Positions 19,746-31,048 of a stretch of 64,000 bases of DNA are shown piece after piece (position 1 is the first letter of the stretch; each line of letters opens with the position of its first letter). The notes beneath the pieces are model-generated. The model saw only the letters and a list, made by a program, of their open reading frames with translations. It had not been told where the DNA came from and made no database searches. Source of the stretch: Klebsiella oxytoca. GTDB taxonomy: Bacteria; Pseudomonadota; Gammaproteobacteria; Enterobacterales; Enterobacteriaceae. The position numbers and the translations under genes were made by a program. The stretch covers positions 124,001 to 188,000 of the forward strand of contig NZ_CP046115.1 in the NCBI RefSeq assembly GCF_009707385.1. The letters are read 5' to 3'.

Positions 19746-22397
19746 CTAGCCGGTGTTACGCATACCTGCCGCAACGCCTGCGATGGTGACCATCAGCGCT
19801 TGTTCAACGCGCGGATCCGGTTTTTCGCCTTTCTCTTCCGCCAGGCGTGAACGATGCAGCAGCTCAGCCTGGAGTACGTTCAGCGGGTCGGTATAGATAT
19901 TACGCAGCTGGATGGACTCCGCGATCCATGGCAGGTCAGCCATCAGGTGGGAGTCGTTGGCGATGGCCAGCACCACGTTGATATCGGCAGACAGCAGTTC
20001 GCGCAGCTCTTCACCCAATTTCCACAGTTCAGGTTTCACCAGGCGCTGATCGTAATATTCCGCCAGCCACAGGTCGGCTTTTGAATAGACCATCTCCAGC
20101 ATGCCGAGGCGGGTAGAGAAGAACGGCCAGTCGCGGCACATGCTTTCCAGCTCGCTCTGCTTGCCGCCTTCGACGACTTTTTGCAGCGCGGCGCCGGCAC
20201 CCAGCCAGGCTGGCAGCATCAGGCGGTTTTGCGTCCAGGCGAAGATCCACGGAATGGCGCGCAGCGACTCGACGCCGCCGGTGGGGCGACGTTTGGCCGG
20301 GCGCGAGCCCAGCGGCAGTTTACCCAGCTCCTGCTCCGGCGTAGCGGAACGGAAGTAAGGAACGAAATCTTTATTTTCACGCACGTAGCCGCGGTACATC
20401 TCGCAGGAGACGTCGGACAGCTCGGCCATGATGTCGCGCCATTGCGCTTTTGGCTCCGGCGGCGGCAGCAGGTTGGCTTCCAGAATCGCGCTGGTGTAGA
20501 GCGACAGGCTGCTGATGGTGACTTCCGGCAGGCCGTATTTAAAGCGGATCATCTCGCCCTGTTCGGTGACGCGCAGGCCGCCTTTCAGGCTTCCCGGAGG
20601 CTGAGAGAGCAGAGCCGCGTGCGCCGGCGCGCCGCCGCGACCGATAGAACCACCGCGACCGTGGAACAGAGTCAGCTCGATACCGGCTTTTTCACAAGTC
20701 TTAATTAATGCGTCCTGAGCCTGATACTGCGCCCAGGAGGCGGCCATGACGCCTGCGTCTTTTGCCGAGTCAGAATAGCCAATCATGACCATCTGCTTGC
20801 CCTGGATAAAGCCGCGATACCAGTCGATATTCAGCAACTGGGTCATCACGTCGTCGGCGTTATTCAGATCGTCAAGGGTTTCGAACAGCGGGGCGACCGG
20901 CAGCGCGAAGCCGATACCGGCCTCTTTCAGCAACAAATGTACAGCCAGCACGTCTGACGGCGTTTTGGCCATCGAAATGACGTAAGCCGCAATAGAGCCG
21001 CGTGGCGCTTCGGAGATGACTTTACAGGTCTCAAGCACTTCGCGGGTTTCTTCGCTCGGTTCCCACTGGCGCGGCAGCAGAGGACGTTTGGAGTTCAGTT
21101 CGCGGATCAGGAAAGCCTGTTTATCGGCTTCTGACCAGCTTTCGTAGTCGCCGATGCCGAGATAGCGGGTCATCTCGCCCAGCGCTTCAGTGTGGCGGGT
21201 GCTCTCCTGGCGGATATCGATACGTACCAGCGGTACGCCAAAGGCTTTTACGCGACGCAGGGTATCCAGCAGCTCGCCGTTGGCGATAATGCCCATTCCG
21301 CAGGCCTGTAGCGACTGATAACAGGCATAGAGCGGTTCCCACAGCTGCTCATTTTGCGTGATAAGGCCCGCAGGTTTTGGCAGTTTCTGCCCTTTCAAAC
21401 GCGCTTCCAGCCAGGCTTGAGTCTCCATCAGCTGCGAACGCAGTTTTTTCATCAGGTAGCGATAGGGTTCCTGAGCGCCTTCCGCGCCAGCCAGTTCGCG
21501 CAGCTCGTCGGTGCACTCGACCATCGACAGTTCGGAAATCAGCAGCTGCACGTCTTTCAGGAACAGATCGGTTGCTTTCCAGCGGCTGAGCAGCAGGACG
21601 TGGCGGGTGATGTCTGCGGTCACGTTTGGGTTACCGTCGCGGTCGCCGCCCATCCAGGAAGTAAAGCGAACCGGCACAAAATCGACCGGCAGTCGATAGT
21701 TCAGGTTTTCTTCCAGCTGTTCATTCAGCTCGCGCAGATAGTTTGGTACGCCTTCCCACAGGCTATTTTCGACTACTGCAAAGCCCCATTTGGCTTCATC
21801 TACCGGGGTTGGGCGATGCTTGCGGATTTCATCGGTATGCCAGGACTGGGCGATCAGCTGGCGCAGACGGCGCATAACCTGATGACGCTCATAGTCAGCA
21901 ATATCGTTGTTATCGAGCTGTTTCAGGCAGTTATTGATTTCACCCATCTTGTGGATCAGCGTACGACGCGTGATTTCGGTCGGGTGCGCGGTGAGAACTA
22001 GTTCCAGCGACAGAGATTCAACTGCTTGTTTAATAATTGTTTCGTTGAGATTGGGTTGGTCTTTGAGCTTTCTCAGGGTGCGGGCAATCACTTCAGGATT
22101 ACTGGCCGCTTCGCCTTTGGGCGAAATGCTGTGGTATTGCTCAGCGGTATTCGCCAGGTTCAGAAACTGGCTAAAAGCGCGCGCCACCGGCAGCAGCTCG
22201 TCGTTAGACAGGTTTTGCAGCGTGGTGAGCAGCTCCTGGCGATTGGCTTCATTGCCGGCGCGAGAAGATTTGGACAACTTACGGATAGTTTCGACACGAT
22301 CAAGAATGTTCTCTCCTAGCGCATCCTTGATGGTGTCGCCCAGCACCTTACCGAGCATACTGACATTACTACGCAAAGCGGAATATTGTTCGTTCAT
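19746..22397 (-). CDS. ppc: Phosphoenolpyruvate carboxylase
   Basis: Anaplerotic enzyme that carboxylates phosphoenolpyruvate to oxaloacetate. The start at 22397 ([16 protein letters not shown]) gives 883 aa, exactly the E. coli length; an in-frame upstream ATG at 22421 adds eight residues without family support. Catalytic motifs include [14 protein letters not shown] (His near 138), [19 protein letters not shown] near residue 578, and the conserved C-terminus AAGMRNTG. It is convergent with zinT and upstream of argE, as in E. coli. Confidence 0.98.
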   Translation of the reverse strand: MNEQYSALRSNVSMLGKVLGDTIKDALGENILDRVETIRKLSKSSRAGNEANRQELLTTLQNLSNDELLPVARAFSQFLNLANTAEQYHSISPKGEAASNPEVIARTLRKLKDQPNLNETIIKQAVESLSLELVLTAHPTEITRRTLIHKMGEINNCLKQLDNNDIADYERHQVMRRLRQLIAQSWHTDEIRKHRPTPVDEAKWGFAVVENSLWEGVPNYLRELNEQLEENLNYRLPVDFVPVRFTSWMGGDRDGNPNVTADITRHVLLLSRWKATDLFLKDVQLLISELSMVECTDELRELAGAEGAQEPYRYLMKKLRSQLMETQAWLEARLKGQKLPKPAGLITQNEQLWEPLYACYQSLQACGMGIIANGELLDTLRRVKAFGVPLVRIDIRQESTRHTEALGEMTRYLGIGDYESWSEADKQAFLIRELNSKRPLLPRQWEPSEETREVLETCKVISEAPRGSIAAYVISMAKTPSDVLAVHLLLKEAGIGFALPVAPLFETLDDLNNADDVMTQLLNIDWYRGFIQGKQMVMIGYSDSAKDAGVMAASWAQYQAQDALIKTCEKAGIELTLFHGRGGSIGRGGAPAHAALLSQPPGSLKGGLRVTEQGEMIRFKYGLPEVTISSLSLYTSAILEANLLPPPEPKAQWRDIMAELSDVSCEMYRGYVRENKDFVPYFRSATPEQELGKLPLGSRPAKRRPTGGVESLRAIPWIFAWTQNRLMLPAWLGAGAALQKVVEGGKQSELESMCRDWPFFSTRLGMLEMVYSKADLWLAEYYDQRLVKPELWKLGEELRELLSADINVVLAIANDSHLMADLPWIAESIQLRNIYTDPLNVLQAELLHRSRLAEEKGEKPDPRVEQALMVTIAGVAAGMRNTG

Positions 22398-22652
22398 GTT
22401 ACCCCAGACACCCCATCTCATTTTATTTTGTTATATCCGGCGCTCGATAATTTGAGCGGTGGATAAGCAACCGTCTTTTATAAAGCCACGTAAAAACCCC
22501 CACGTCAATTGTTGCGAAATCGGTTCAGCAAACGAATAAATCGCGGCAATTTGCCAAATTTAAATCAGAGGTCGCTTGATAAGTGTTGCTTATGAAAATG
22601 TGATAAGTGCCACCCTTCCACACAGGCAGAATTGAGCGGAAGGGTGCGCGTT

Positions 22653-23804
22653 TTAGTGCCAACAAAAATGATGGACCACCTGAGTGATAAGCTCGCGAGT
22701 TGGCTTAATAAAACGCGTTTCCAGGTACTCATCAGGCTGGTGGGCCTGATTAATAGAGCCTGGACCCAATACCAGCGTCGGACACAGGGTCTGAATAAAC
22801 GGCGCTTCGGTACAGTAGTTCACCACTTCGGTTTGCGCGCCGAGTAGTTTCTCGACCACCTCGACCAGCTTATGGTCCGGTGGGCATTCGTAGCCAGGGA
22901 TCGGCGGATGCAGTTCAGATACGGTCAGGCGTCCGGGCCAGCGTTCGCTCACCGGTGCCAGCGCCTCGTTCAGCAGCCCGTTAAGATCGTTGAGCGTCAT
23001 GCCGGGCAGTGGGCGAATATCCATGTGCAGTTCACAGCAGGCGCAAATGCGGTTGGAGGCATCGCCGCCGTGAATTGCCCCGAGGTTAAGCGTGGGATAC
23101 GGGACGGTAAACGCGGCGTAGTGATAACGCTCTTTCAGGTCATCGCGCAGCTGCATGATGCGGCCGATGGCATCGTGCATCAGCTCAATGGCGTTGACGC
23201 CGCGCGCCGGGTCGCTGGAGTGGCCAGACTGCCCCAGGACGCGAACCGCGGTGGATATATGACCTTTGTGTGCGCGCACCGGCTGCAGCGAAGTCGGTTC
23301 GCCGATAATGGCGCAGTCTGGTCGTAGCTGGGTTGTTTCGGCGAAATAGCGGGCGCCGGCCATACTGGTTTCTTCATCGGCCGTTGCCAGAATATAGAGC
23401 GGCTTTTTCAGTTTAGTGACATCAACGTCACGCAGGGCGTCGAGAATGAAAGCGAAGAAGCCTTTCATATCGGCGGTGCCAAGGCCGTATAGCTTATTGT
23501 CGTGCTCGGTCAGGGTAAAAGGATCGCGGGTCCAGCGGCCATCATCAAACGGCACGGTATCGGTATGTCCGGCGAGCAGCAGGCCGCCCGCGTCGTGACC
23601 AGTGCTGGCCAGCAGATTGAATTTGTTCCGCGTGTCCGGTACCGGCTGAACTTCAACGTTAAAGCCAATATCGCGGAACCAGCCTGCCAATAAATTGATT
23701 AAAGACTCATTGCTTTGATCCAGCGCCTCTTCGGTCGCGCTGATGGAAGGTGTGGCGATCAACGCGCGGTAAATCTCGATAAAGGGCGGTAAATTGTTTT
23801 TCAT
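22653..23804 (-). CDS. argE: Acetylornithine deacetylase
   Basis: Zinc-dependent M20-family hydrolase that removes the acetyl group from N-acetylornithine to give ornithine. The start at 23804 ([15 protein letters not shown]) gives 383 aa, as in E. coli; the ATG at 23843 would read through the ArgR boxes. Metal-site motifs are [14 protein letters not shown] near residue 77 and [12 protein letters not shown] near residue 141. It is transcribed divergently from argCBH through the shared ArgR operator. Confidence 0.98.
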   Translation of the reverse strand: MKNNLPPFIEIYRALIATPSISATEEALDQSNESLINLLAGWFRDIGFNVEVQPVPDTRNKFNLLASTGHDAGGLLLAGHTDTVPFDDGRWTRDPFTLTEHDNKLYGLGTADMKGFFAFILDALRDVDVTKLKKPLYILATADEETSMAGARYFAETTQLRPDCAIIGEPTSLQPVRAHKGHISTAVRVLGQSGHSSDPARGVNAIELMHDAIGRIMQLRDDLKERYHYAAFTVPYPTLNLGAIHGGDASNRICACCELHMDIRPLPGMTLNDLNGLLNEALAPVSERWPGRLTVSELHPPIPGYECPPDHKLVEVVEKLLGAQTEVVNYCTEAPFIQTLCPTLVLGPGSINQAHQPDEYLETRFIKPTRELITQVVHHFCWH

Positions 23805-23828
23805 TGTTGACACACCTCGGGTCATGAT

Positions 23829-23868
23829 AGTATCAATATTCATGCATTATTTGTGAATAAAAATACAT
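23829..23868. promoter_or_regulatory. Tandem ArgR boxes of the argE/argCBH divergent operator
   Basis: Two ARG boxes are visible: AGTATCAATATTCATGCA and TTGTGAATAAAAATACAT. They match the E. coli argE-argC operator almost base for base and would control both directions. Confidence 0.9.
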
Positions 23869-23988
23869 TATCGTTGAGCGTAAGAAAACCCATCGAATGT
23901 AAGGATGATGCTCTTACGGCTCAACAGGGTGGGGAAGGCCACGGTCTTCCAGGGCAAATATACGTAAGCAAGAAGGTGAAGAGCCCCA

Positions 23989-24993
23989 ATGTTGAACACG
24001 CTGATTGTGGGCGCCAGCGGCTATGCCGGCGCAGAGCTAGTGGCCTATGTAAATCGCCATCCTCATATGACCATAACCGCTTTGACGGTCTCCGCGCAAA
24101 GCAATGATGCGGGAAAATTAGTTTCCGATTTGCATCCGCAGCTGAAAGGCATTGTCGATCTGCCGCTGCAGCCGATGTCCGATATCAGCGAGTTTAGCGC
24201 CGGAGTGGACGTGGTTTTTCTCGCCACCGCGCATGAGGTTAGCCATGACCTTGCACCACAGTTTCTTGCCGCAGGCTGCGTGGTGTTCGATCTCTCCGGG
24301 GCGTTTCGCGTGAATGACGGCGCCTTCTATGAAAAATATTACGGTTTTACTCATCAGCACCCTGAGCTGCTGGAGCAGGCGGTTTACGGCCTGGCCGAGT
24401 GGAGCGTCGATAAACTGAAAGAGGCGAATCTGATCGCCGTACCGGGCTGCTATCCGACGGCGGCCCAGCTGTCGTTAAAACCGCTGATCGACGCGGGGTT
24501 ATTAGATCTTAGCCAGTGGCCGGTGATCAACGCCACCAGTGGAGTCAGCGGCGCCGGGCGTAAAGCCTCTATCGGTAATAGCTTCTGCGAAGTTAGCCTG
24601 CAACCCTATGGCGTTTTCAACCATCGTCATCACCCGGAAATTTCAACCCACCTGGGCGCGGAGGTTATTTTTACCCCGCATCTGGGCAATTTTAAACGTG
24701 GGATTCTGGAAACCATCACCTGCCGTCTGAAGCCAGGCGTTAGCAAAGAGCAGGTTGCGGCGGTATTCCAGCAGGCCTACGCGGATAAACCGCTGGTACG
24801 TTTATACGACAAAGGCGTCCCTGCATTGAAAAATGTGGTCGGTCTGCCATTCTGTGATATCGGTTTTGCGGTCCAGGATGAACATATCATCGTGGTGGCG
24901 GCGGAAGATAACCTGCTGAAAGGCGCGGCCGCGCAGGCCGTTCAGTGCGCTAATATTCGTTTCGGCTTCGCTGAGACGCAGTCTCTTATTTAA
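23989..24993 (+). CDS. argC: N-acetyl-gamma-glutamyl-phosphate reductase
   Basis: NADPH enzyme for the third step of arginine synthesis. It has 334 aa, as in E. coli. The N-terminal Rossmann motif is [14 protein letters not shown], and the active-site cysteine is in [14 protein letters not shown] near residue 154. An AAGGTGAAG ribosome-binding stretch lies upstream. It is the first gene of the argCBH operon. Confidence 0.98.
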   Translation: MLNTLIVGASGYAGAELVAYVNRHPHMTITALTVSAQSNDAGKLVSDLHPQLKGIVDLPLQPMSDISEFSAGVDVVFLATAHEVSHDLAPQFLAAGCVVFDLSGAFRVNDGAFYEKYYGFTHQHPELLEQAVYGLAEWSVDKLKEANLIAVPGCYPTAAQLSLKPLIDAGLLDLSQWPVINATSGVSGAGRKASIGNSFCEVSLQPYGVFNHRHHPEISTHLGAEVIFTPHLGNFKRGILETITCRLKPGVSKEQVAAVFQQAYADKPLVRLYDKGVPALKNVVGLPFCDIGFAVQDEHIIVVAAEDNLLKGAAAQAVQCANIRFGFAETQSLI

Positions 24994-24999
24994 GGTGTG

Positions 25000-25776
25000 A
25001 TGATGAATCCTTTAATTATCAAACTCGGCGGCGTCCTGCTGGATAGCGAAGAAGCGCTGGAGCGCCTGTTTACGGCGCTGGTGAACTACCGCGAGTCGCA
25101 TCAGCGCCCGCTGATTATTGTGCACGGCGGCGGCTGCGTGGTGGATGAACTCATGAAGCAGCTCAACCTGCCGGTGAAAAAGAAAAATGGTCTGCGGGTC
25201 ACGCCGGCGGATCAGATCGATATTATTACCGGCGCGCTGGCGGGTACCGCCAATAAAACGCTGCTGGCCTGGGCGAAAAAGCACGGCCTGGCTTCCGTTG
25301 GGCTATTCCTCGGCGATGGCGATAGCGTCAAAGTGACGCAGCTAGATGAAGAGCTTGGTCATGTCGGATTCGCTCAGCCAGGTTCTCCGGCGTTGATTAA
25401 CACGCTGCTGGCGGGTGGCTATCTGCCGGTCGTGAGCTCTATCGGCGTCACCGATGAGGGCCAGTTGATGAACGTTAACGCCGACCAGGCGGCCACCGCG
25501 CTGGCGGCAACGCTCGGTGCCGATCTGATTCTGCTGTCTGACGTAAGCGGTATTCTCGATGGCAAAGGCCAGCGTATTGCTGAAATGACCGCGGCGAAGG
25601 CTGAGCAGCTGATTGAACAGGGCATCATTACCGACGGAATGATCGTCAAGGTGAATGCGGCTCTGGACGCGGCGCGGACATTAGGTCGTCCGGTGGATAT
25701 CGCCTCCTGGCGCCACGCGGAACAGCTGCCTGCGCTGTTTAACGGTACGCCGATCGGCACGCGTATTCTGGCATAA
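25000..25776 (+). CDS. argB: Acetylglutamate kinase
   Basis: Amino-acid kinase family enzyme that phosphorylates N-acetylglutamate, the second step of arginine synthesis. From the ATG at 25000 ([15 protein letters not shown]) it has 258 aa, matching E. coli; a GTG at 24997 is a weaker alternative. The nucleotide-binding motifs [11 protein letters not shown] and [13 protein letters not shown] lie at the N-terminus. It follows argC by a few bases with AGG as ribosome-binding site. Confidence 0.98.
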   Translation: MMNPLIIKLGGVLLDSEEALERLFTALVNYRESHQRPLIIVHGGGCVVDELMKQLNLPVKKKNGLRVTPADQIDIITGALAGTANKTLLAWAKKHGLASVGLFLGDGDSVKVTQLDEELGHVGFAQPGSPALINTLLAGGYLPVVSSIGVTDEGQLMNVNADQAATALAATLGADLILLSDVSGILDGKGQRIAEMTAAKAEQLIEQGIITDGMIVKVNAALDAARTLGRPVDIASWRHAEQLPALFNGTPIGTRILA

Positions 25777-25795
25777 TCAAATAATCATTTTGTCG

Positions 25796-25820
25796 GCCCG
25801 GTAGGTGCAGCGCACCGGGC
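25796..25820. repeat. REP-like palindrome between argB and argH
   Basis: GCCCGGTAGGTGCAGCGCAC followed by CGGGC is a REP-type inverted repeat inside the argCBH operon. It may stabilise or partly terminate the transcript between argB and argH. Confidence 0.6.
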
Positions 25821-25852
25821 AATAAAATTCAAAGATATTAAGGAAGCATGTT

Positions 25853-27226
25853 ATGGCACTTTGGGGTGGGCGTTTTACTCAGGCAGCGGATCAGCGGTTC
25901 AAACAGTTCAACGACTCTTTGCGCTTTGATTATCGCCTGGCGGAGCAGGATATCGTTGGCTCTGTTGCCTGGTCCAAAGCGCTGGTGACGGTTGGCGTTT
26001 TGACCGCTGATGAACAACTGCAGCTGGAAGAGGCGCTGAATATTCTGCTGGAAGAGGTGCGGGCGAATCCGCAGCAGATCCTCGAAAGCGATGCGGAAGA
26101 TATTCACAGCTGGGTGGAAGGTAAACTGATCGACAAGGTCGGCCAGCTGGGGAAAAAGCTGCATACCGGGCGTAGCCGTAATGACCAGGTCGCGACAGAT
26201 CTGAAGCTATGGTGCAAAGACACCGTGGTGGAGCTGCTGTCGGCGAATCGCCAGTTGCAAAGCGCGCTGGTTGAGACGGCGGAGGCTAATCAGGACGCGG
26301 TGATGCCGGGCTATACCCACCTGCAGCGCGCGCAGCCGGTAACATTTGCCCACTGGTGTCTGGCCTATGTCGAAATGCTGGCGCGTGATGAAAGCCGTCT
26401 GCAGGATGCGTTGAAGCGTCTGGACGTCAGCCCGCTGGGCTGCGGCGCGCTGGCGGGTACCGCCTATGAAATCGATCGTGAACAGCTTGCCGGCTGGCTG
26501 GGATTCGCTTCGGCTACCCGCAATAGCCTGGACAGCGTGTCCGATCGCGATCACGTGCTCGAACTGCTGTCCGATGCTTCAATCGGCATGGTCCACCTGT
26601 CGCGCTTTGCCGAAGATCTGATCTTCTTTAATACCGGTGAAGCGGGCTTTATTGAGCTTTCTGACCGCGTAACCTCCGGCTCATCCCTGATGCCGCAGAA
26701 GAAAAACCCGGATGCGCTGGAGCTGATCCGCGGTAAATGCGGTCGCGTACAGGGCGCGCTTACCGGCATGATGATGACCCTCAAGGGGCTGCCTCTGGCC
26801 TACAACAAAGATATGCAGGAAGATAAAGAAGGGCTGTTTGACGCGCTTGATACCTGGCTCGACTGCCTGCATATGGCGGCTCTGGTGCTTGACGGTATTC
26901 AGGTAAAACGCCCGCGTTGTGAAGAGGCGGCGCAGCAGGGCTACGCGAATGCGACCGAGCTGGCGGATTATCTGGTAGCTAAAGGCGTGCCGTTCCGTGA
27001 AGCGCACCATATTGTCGGCGAAGCGGTGGTTGAGGCCATAGCCCAGGGCAAGCCGCTGGAAGAACTGCCGCTGACCGATTTGCAGAAGTTTAGCAGCGTT
27101 ATTGCTGATGACGTCTATCCAATCCTGTCGCTGCAGTCGTGTCTGGATAAGCGTGCGGCTAAAGGTGGCGTTTCTCCGCAGCAGGTTGCCCGCGCAATTG
27201 CTGAGGCCAAACAGCGTCTGGTCTAA
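25853..27226 (+). CDS. argH: Argininosuccinate lyase
   Basis: Last enzyme of arginine synthesis, splitting argininosuccinate to arginine and fumarate. It has 457 aa, as in E. coli. The superfamily signature [17 protein letters not shown] lies near residue 281, with [13 protein letters not shown] near residue 105 and [13 protein letters not shown] near residue 157. It closes the argCBH operon and is separated from argB by a REP-like repeat of 76 bp. Confidence 0.98.
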   Translation: MALWGGRFTQAADQRFKQFNDSLRFDYRLAEQDIVGSVAWSKALVTVGVLTADEQLQLEEALNILLEEVRANPQQILESDAEDIHSWVEGKLIDKVGQLGKKLHTGRSRNDQVATDLKLWCKDTVVELLSANRQLQSALVETAEANQDAVMPGYTHLQRAQPVTFAHWCLAYVEMLARDESRLQDALKRLDVSPLGCGALAGTAYEIDREQLAGWLGFASATRNSLDSVSDRDHVLELLSDASIGMVHLSRFAEDLIFFNTGEAGFIELSDRVTSGSSLMPQKKNPDALELIRGKCGRVQGALTGMMMTLKGLPLAYNKDMQEDKEGLFDALDTWLDCLHMAALVLDGIQVKRPRCEEAAQQGYANATELADYLVAKGVPFREAHHIVGEAVVEAIAQGKPLEELPLTDLQKFSSVIADDVYPILSLQSCLDKRAAKGGVSPQQVARAIAEAKQRLV

Positions 27227-27263
27227 ATCTTAGCCGTTCCGCCTTCAGGGCGGTTAATCAATG

Positions 27264-27292
27264 AAGCTCGGGCAATCCCCGGGCTTTTTTAT
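27264..27292 (+). terminator. argH terminator
   Basis: Stem AGCTCGGG/CCCCGGGCT with a CAAT loop followed by TTTTTT. Confidence 0.8.
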
Positions 27293-27295
27293 GCA

Positions 27296-27405
27296 AAAAA
27301 AAGCGGACACAAGGTCCGCAAAAGTTCACGTTGGCTTTAGTTATCCGGGTAGAGATATTGATGAGGAACCTCGATGATTTTATGAAGTTTTCCTCATTTA
27401 TGGGT
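27296..27405 (-). ncRNA. oxyS: OxyS small RNA candidate (diverged)
   Basis: OxyS is an oxidative-stress sRNA encoded divergently from oxyR. The minus strand here keeps the E. coli 3' part: ATAACTAAAGCCAACGTGAA, then CTTTTGCGGAC, a terminator stem GCGGAC/GTCCGC, and a U run. The 5' half is not alignable by eye, so the 5' end is only estimated from the E. coli length of about 110 nt. The terminator loop reads CTTGT instead of the E. coli UCCAG, the part that pairs with fhlA mRNA. Confidence 0.7.
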
Positions 27406-27494
27406 TTATTATTGAACAGAAGTCTTGATAGGGATAATCGTTCGTTGCTATTCTATCTATCGCCATGGACTATCGTGGCGATGGAGGATGAATA

Positions 27495-28412
27495 ATGAAT
27501 ATTCGCGATCTTGAATATCTGGTAGCGCTAGCCGAACACCGCCACTTCCGCCGCGCGGCGGATTCTTGTCACGTCAGCCAACCTACGCTCAGCGGACAAA
27601 TCCGCAAGCTGGAGGATGAACTCGGCGTGATGTTGCTGGAGCGCACCAGCCGTAAGGTTCTGTTCACCCAGGCAGGGCTGCTGCTGGTGGATCAAGCGCG
27701 TACCGTGTTACGCGAAGTCAAAGTGCTTAAGGAAATGGCAAGCCAGCAGGGAGAGACGATGTCAGGGCCGCTGCATATCGGACTGATCCCGACTATTGGC
27801 CCTTATCTGTTGCCGTTGATTATCCCAATGCTGCACCAGACCTTTCCTAAGCTGGAAATGTATCTGCATGAAGCACAGACCCATCAGCTGCTGGCGCAGC
27901 TAGATAGCGGTAAGCTCGACTGCGCGATTCTGGCGCTGGTTAAAGAGAGCGAAGCTTTTATTGAAGTGCCGCTGTTTGATGAGCCAATGATGCTGGCTGT
28001 TTACGAAGATCATCCATGGGCTAACCGCGAGTGCGTACCGATGTCGGACCTGGCGGGTGAAAAGCTGCTGATGCTGGAAGATGGCCACTGCCTGCGCGAT
28101 CAGGCGATGGGCTTCTGCTTTGAAGCTGGTGCCGATGAGGATACCCACTTTCGCGCGACCAGCCTCGAAACGCTGCGTAACATGGTGGCTGCCGGCAGCG
28201 GCATTACTCTACTACCGGCCTTAGCCGTGCCGCAGGAGAGAAAGCGCGATGGCGTGGTCTATGTGCCCTGCATCAAGCCGGAACCCAGACGTACCGTTGG
28301 GCTGGTTTATCGTCCGGGCTCCCCGCTGCGTAGCCGTTATGAGCATCTGGCGGAGGCCATCCGCGGTAAGATGGATGGCCATTTCGACGCCGCGTTAAAA
28401 CAGGCGGTTTAA
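27495..28412 (+). CDS. oxyR: OxyR, peroxide-sensing LysR regulator
   Basis: Activator of the peroxide response, switched by a disulfide between two cysteines. It has 305 aa, as in E. coli. The helix-turn-helix is [20 protein letters not shown] near residues 16-35. The redox pair lies in [19 protein letters not shown] (Cys199 and Cys208). [15 protein letters not shown] [20 protein letters not shown] follows. It is divergent from the oxyS candidate and its 3' end overlaps convergent sthA by 18 bp. Confidence 0.98.
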   Translation: MNIRDLEYLVALAEHRHFRRAADSCHVSQPTLSGQIRKLEDELGVMLLERTSRKVLFTQAGLLLVDQARTVLREVKVLKEMASQQGETMSGPLHIGLIPTIGPYLLPLIIPMLHQTFPKLEMYLHEAQTHQLLAQLDSGKLDCAILALVKESEAFIEVPLFDEPMMLAVYEDHPWANRECVPMSDLAGEKLLMLEDGHCLRDQAMGFCFEAGADEDTHFRATSLETLRNMVAAGSGITLLPALAVPQERKRDGVVYVPCIKPEPRRTVGLVYRPGSPLRSRYEHLAEAIRGKMDGHFDAALKQAV

Positions 28413-29795
28413 GCCATTTAACGCCGCTACCCGATAGGCTTCCGCCATGGTCGGGTAGTTAAAGGTGGTGTTAACGAAGTACTCAATGGTGTTACCGCCG
28501 CCTTTCTGCTCCATGATCGCCTGGCCGATATGAATGATCTCGGCCGCGCGCTCGCCAAAGCAATGAATCCCGAGGATCTCTTTGGTTTCGCGATGAAACA
28601 GGATCTTCAGCGTACCGACGCTCATCCCAACAATCTGCGCTCGTGCCAGATGTTTGAACTGCGCGCGTCCTACCTCATAAGGCACTTTCATTGCCGTCAG
28701 CTGCTGCTCGGTTTTACCGACGGAGCTAATTTCCGGAATGGTGTAAATCCCGGTAGGAATATCCTCAATCAGATGCGCAGATGCTTCGCCTTTCACCAAC
28801 GCCTGGGCCGCAATGCGCCCTTGATCGTAGGCAGCAGAGGCCAGGCTTGGATAGCCAATGACATCGCCGACGGCATAAATATGCGGCAGGGCGGTCTGGT
28901 ACATGCTGTTGACCTTTAGCTGACCGCGGCTATCGGTCTGCAGGCCAATATTTTCCAGCGCCAGAGAATCTGTATTCCCGGTGCGGCCGTTGGCGTACAG
29001 CAGGCAGTCCGCTTTGAGCTTTTTGCCGGATTTCAGATGCATGATGACGCCGTCATCAACGCCTTCAATCTTTTCGTATTCTTCATTGTGGCGGATGACC
29101 ACGCCGCTGTTCCAGAAGTGATAGGAGAGCGAGTCGGACATCTCCTGATCGAGGAACGCCAGCAGACGATCGCGGGTGTTGATCAGATCAACCTTGACCT
29201 CCATCCCGCGGAAGATCGACGCATATTCACAGCCGATCACCCCGGCGCCGTAGATAATCACGTGGCGCGGTTCATGATGCAGGCTAAGAATCGAGTCGCT
29301 GTCATAAATACGCGGGTGGTGGAAATCCACGTCTGCCGGATGGTACGGGCGCGAACCACAGGCAATCACAAATTTTTCCGCCGTGATCGTTTCCACAGTA
29401 CCGTCGTGGCATTCCAGCGCGATCGTGTGTTCATCAACAAAATGGGCATTGCCCTGCAGGATTTCGCAGTGGTTACGCTCATAGAAACCCTGACGCATAT
29501 GGGTTTGCTGGTTAATGACGCTGTCGGCATGGTTCAGGATGTCGGCGAAGGAGGAACGAAGAAGACGGGAATGGTCGCTGTAGAGAGGGTTTTGGTTAAA
29601 CTCGATAATACGGCTGACGGCATGGCGGAGGGCTTTTGACGGGATGGTACCCCAATGGGTACAACCGCCGCCGACGTTATGGTAGCGCTCAATGACGGCA
29701 ACGCGTGCTCCCTGTTTCACCAGCCCCATGGCGGCACCTTCTCCGCCAGGACCGGAACCAATCACAATTGCATCATAATCCCAAGAGTGTGACAT
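28395..29795 (-). CDS. sthA: Soluble pyridine nucleotide transhydrogenase
   Basis: FAD enzyme that moves reducing equivalents between NADPH and NAD. From 29795 ([18 protein letters not shown]) it has 466 aa, as in E. coli; the upstream ATG at 29831 adds twelve residues without family support. FAD and NAD motifs are [13 protein letters not shown] and [13 protein letters not shown]. The disulfide region reads [13 protein letters not shown], with one cysteine replaced, as is normal in SthA. It is divergent from fabR. Confidence 0.97.
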   Translation of the reverse strand: MSHSWDYDAIVIGSGPGGEGAAMGLVKQGARVAVIERYHNVGGGCTHWGTIPSKALRHAVSRIIEFNQNPLYSDHSRLLRSSFADILNHADSVINQQTHMRQGFYERNHCEILQGNAHFVDEHTIALECHDGTVETITAEKFVIACGSRPYHPADVDFHHPRIYDSDSILSLHHEPRHVIIYGAGVIGCEYASIFRGMEVKVDLINTRDRLLAFLDQEMSDSLSYHFWNSGVVIRHNEEYEKIEGVDDGVIMHLKSGKKLKADCLLYANGRTGNTDSLALENIGLQTDSRGQLKVNSMYQTALPHIYAVGDVIGYPSLASAAYDQGRIAAQALVKGEASAHLIEDIPTGIYTIPEISSVGKTEQQLTAMKVPYEVGRAQFKHLARAQIVGMSVGTLKILFHRETKEILGIHCFGERAAEIIHIGQAIMEQKGGGNTIEYFVNTTFNYPTMAEAYRVAALNGLNRLF

Positions 29796-29994
29796 GGCAT
29801 TACTCACCTGTTTTATACATAAAATAAACACGATGATAACATTCGGCGCGCTTTAACCCAATTATCGTTGTGCTTTTTTGCGGCATAAAAGCAGAAACGG
29901 CTCGTAAACAATCATTCACAATCCAGTGTAAACCGATTAGTTCTAATCTCTGGTATAGTGCCGGAAGAGCTTATGGAAGGATTCAGACATCGTG

Positions 29995-30627
29995 ATGGGC
30001 GTAAGAGCGCAACAAAAAGAAAAAACCCGGCGTTCGCTGGTGGAAGCAGCATTTAGTCAGCTAAGTGCTGAACGGAGTTTTGCCAGCTTAAGCCTGCGTG
30101 AGGTTGCGCGGGAAGCGGGGATTGCCCCAACGTCCTTCTATCGACATTTTCGTGATGTTGATGAACTTGGTTTGACCATGGTTGATGAAAGCGGGCTCAT
30201 GCTCCGTCAGCTGATGCGTCAGGCGCGTCAGCGTATCGCGAAAGGCGGCAGCGTCATTCGCACCTCTGTTTCCACCTTTATGGAATTCATTGGTAATAAC
30301 CCGAACGCCTTCCGACTGTTGCTGCGTGAACGGTCGGGGACTTCTGCGGCGTTTCGTGCCGCCGTGGCGCGTGAAATTCAGCATTTCATCGCGGAACTTG
30401 CCGACTATTTAGAAATCGAAAATCATATGCCGCGCGCCTTTACCGAAGCGCAGGCTGAAGCTATGGTCACCATCGTTTTTAACGCTGGCGCCGAGGCCCT
30501 GGATGTGAGTCTTGAGCAGCGTCGACAGCTGGAAGAACGCCTGGTGCTGCAGCTTAGAATGATCTCGAAAGGCGCATATTACTGGTATCGCCGTGAACAA
30601 GAAAAAATATCAAATCATTCCGAATAA
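29995..30627 (+). CDS. fabR: FabR, TetR-type repressor of unsaturated fatty acid synthesis
   Basis: Regulator of fabA and fabB that senses the unsaturated/saturated acyl pool. The N-terminal helix-turn-helix is [20 protein letters not shown] near residues 36-55, and the whole sequence closely follows E. coli FabR. The start at 29995 ([10 protein letters not shown]) gives 210 aa; a GTG at 29992 is an alternative and E. coli has been annotated with longer N-termini. GGAAGG lies 15 bases upstream, which is longer than usual. yijD follows 15 bp downstream. Confidence 0.95.
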   Translation: MGVRAQQKEKTRRSLVEAAFSQLSAERSFASLSLREVAREAGIAPTSFYRHFRDVDELGLTMVDESGLMLRQLMRQARQRIAKGGSVIRTSVSTFMEFIGNNPNAFRLLLRERSGTSAAFRAAVAREIQHFIAELADYLEIENHMPRAFTEAQAEAMVTIVFNAGAEALDVSLEQRRQLEERLVLQLRMISKGAYYWYRREQEKISNHSE

Positions 30628-30642
30628 CGTGAAGGACGAGCA

Positions 30643-31002
30643 ATGAAACATTCAGAACAAGATAGAGGTACGCTACTGCTGGCACTGATCGCGGGTCTAT
30701 CCATTAATGGAACCTTTGCTGCGCTGTTCAGCTCAATTGTCCCTTTTTCCATCTTCCCTATTTTGTCGCTGGTGCTGACGGTTTACTGTCTGCATCAGCG
30801 CTATCAGAATCGTAGTATGCCCGTGGGTTTACCGGGACTTGCCGCTGGCTGTTTTATCCTGGGCGTGCTGGTTTATAGCACCGTTGTACGCGCGGAGTAT
30901 CCGGACATCGGCTCTAACTTCTTCCCGGCGGTGCTTTCGGTGATTATGGTGTTCTGGATTGGCTGCAAGGTACGTAATCGTAAGAATACGGCTTCTGAAT
31001 AA
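30643..31002 (+). CDS. yijD: YijD, inner-membrane DUF1422 protein
   Basis: A 119-aa membrane protein of unknown function that always follows fabR in enterobacteria. Four hydrophobic segments are visible (for example [19 protein letters not shown] and [15 protein letters not shown]). The C-terminus is positively charged ([11 protein letters not shown]), suggesting a cytoplasmic end. It is spaced 15 bp from fabR and probably cotranscribed. Confidence 0.93.
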   Translation: MKHSEQDRGTLLLALIAGLSINGTFAALFSSIVPFSIFPILSLVLTVYCLHQRYQNRSMPVGLPGLAAGCFILGVLVYSTVVRAEYPDIGSNFFPAVLSVIMVFWIGCKVRNRKNTASE

Positions 31003-31009
31003 TGTATCG

Positions 31010-31036
31010 CCCGGCAACAGCGCTGTTGCCGGGTTT
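31010..31036. terminator. Palindromic terminator/REP between yijD and trmA
   Basis: A perfect 24-bp palindrome (arms CCCGGCAACAGC / GCTGTTGCCGGG) lies between the convergent genes yijD and trmA, followed by TTT. Confidence 0.65.
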
Positions 31037-31048
31037 CCTGCCAACGTT

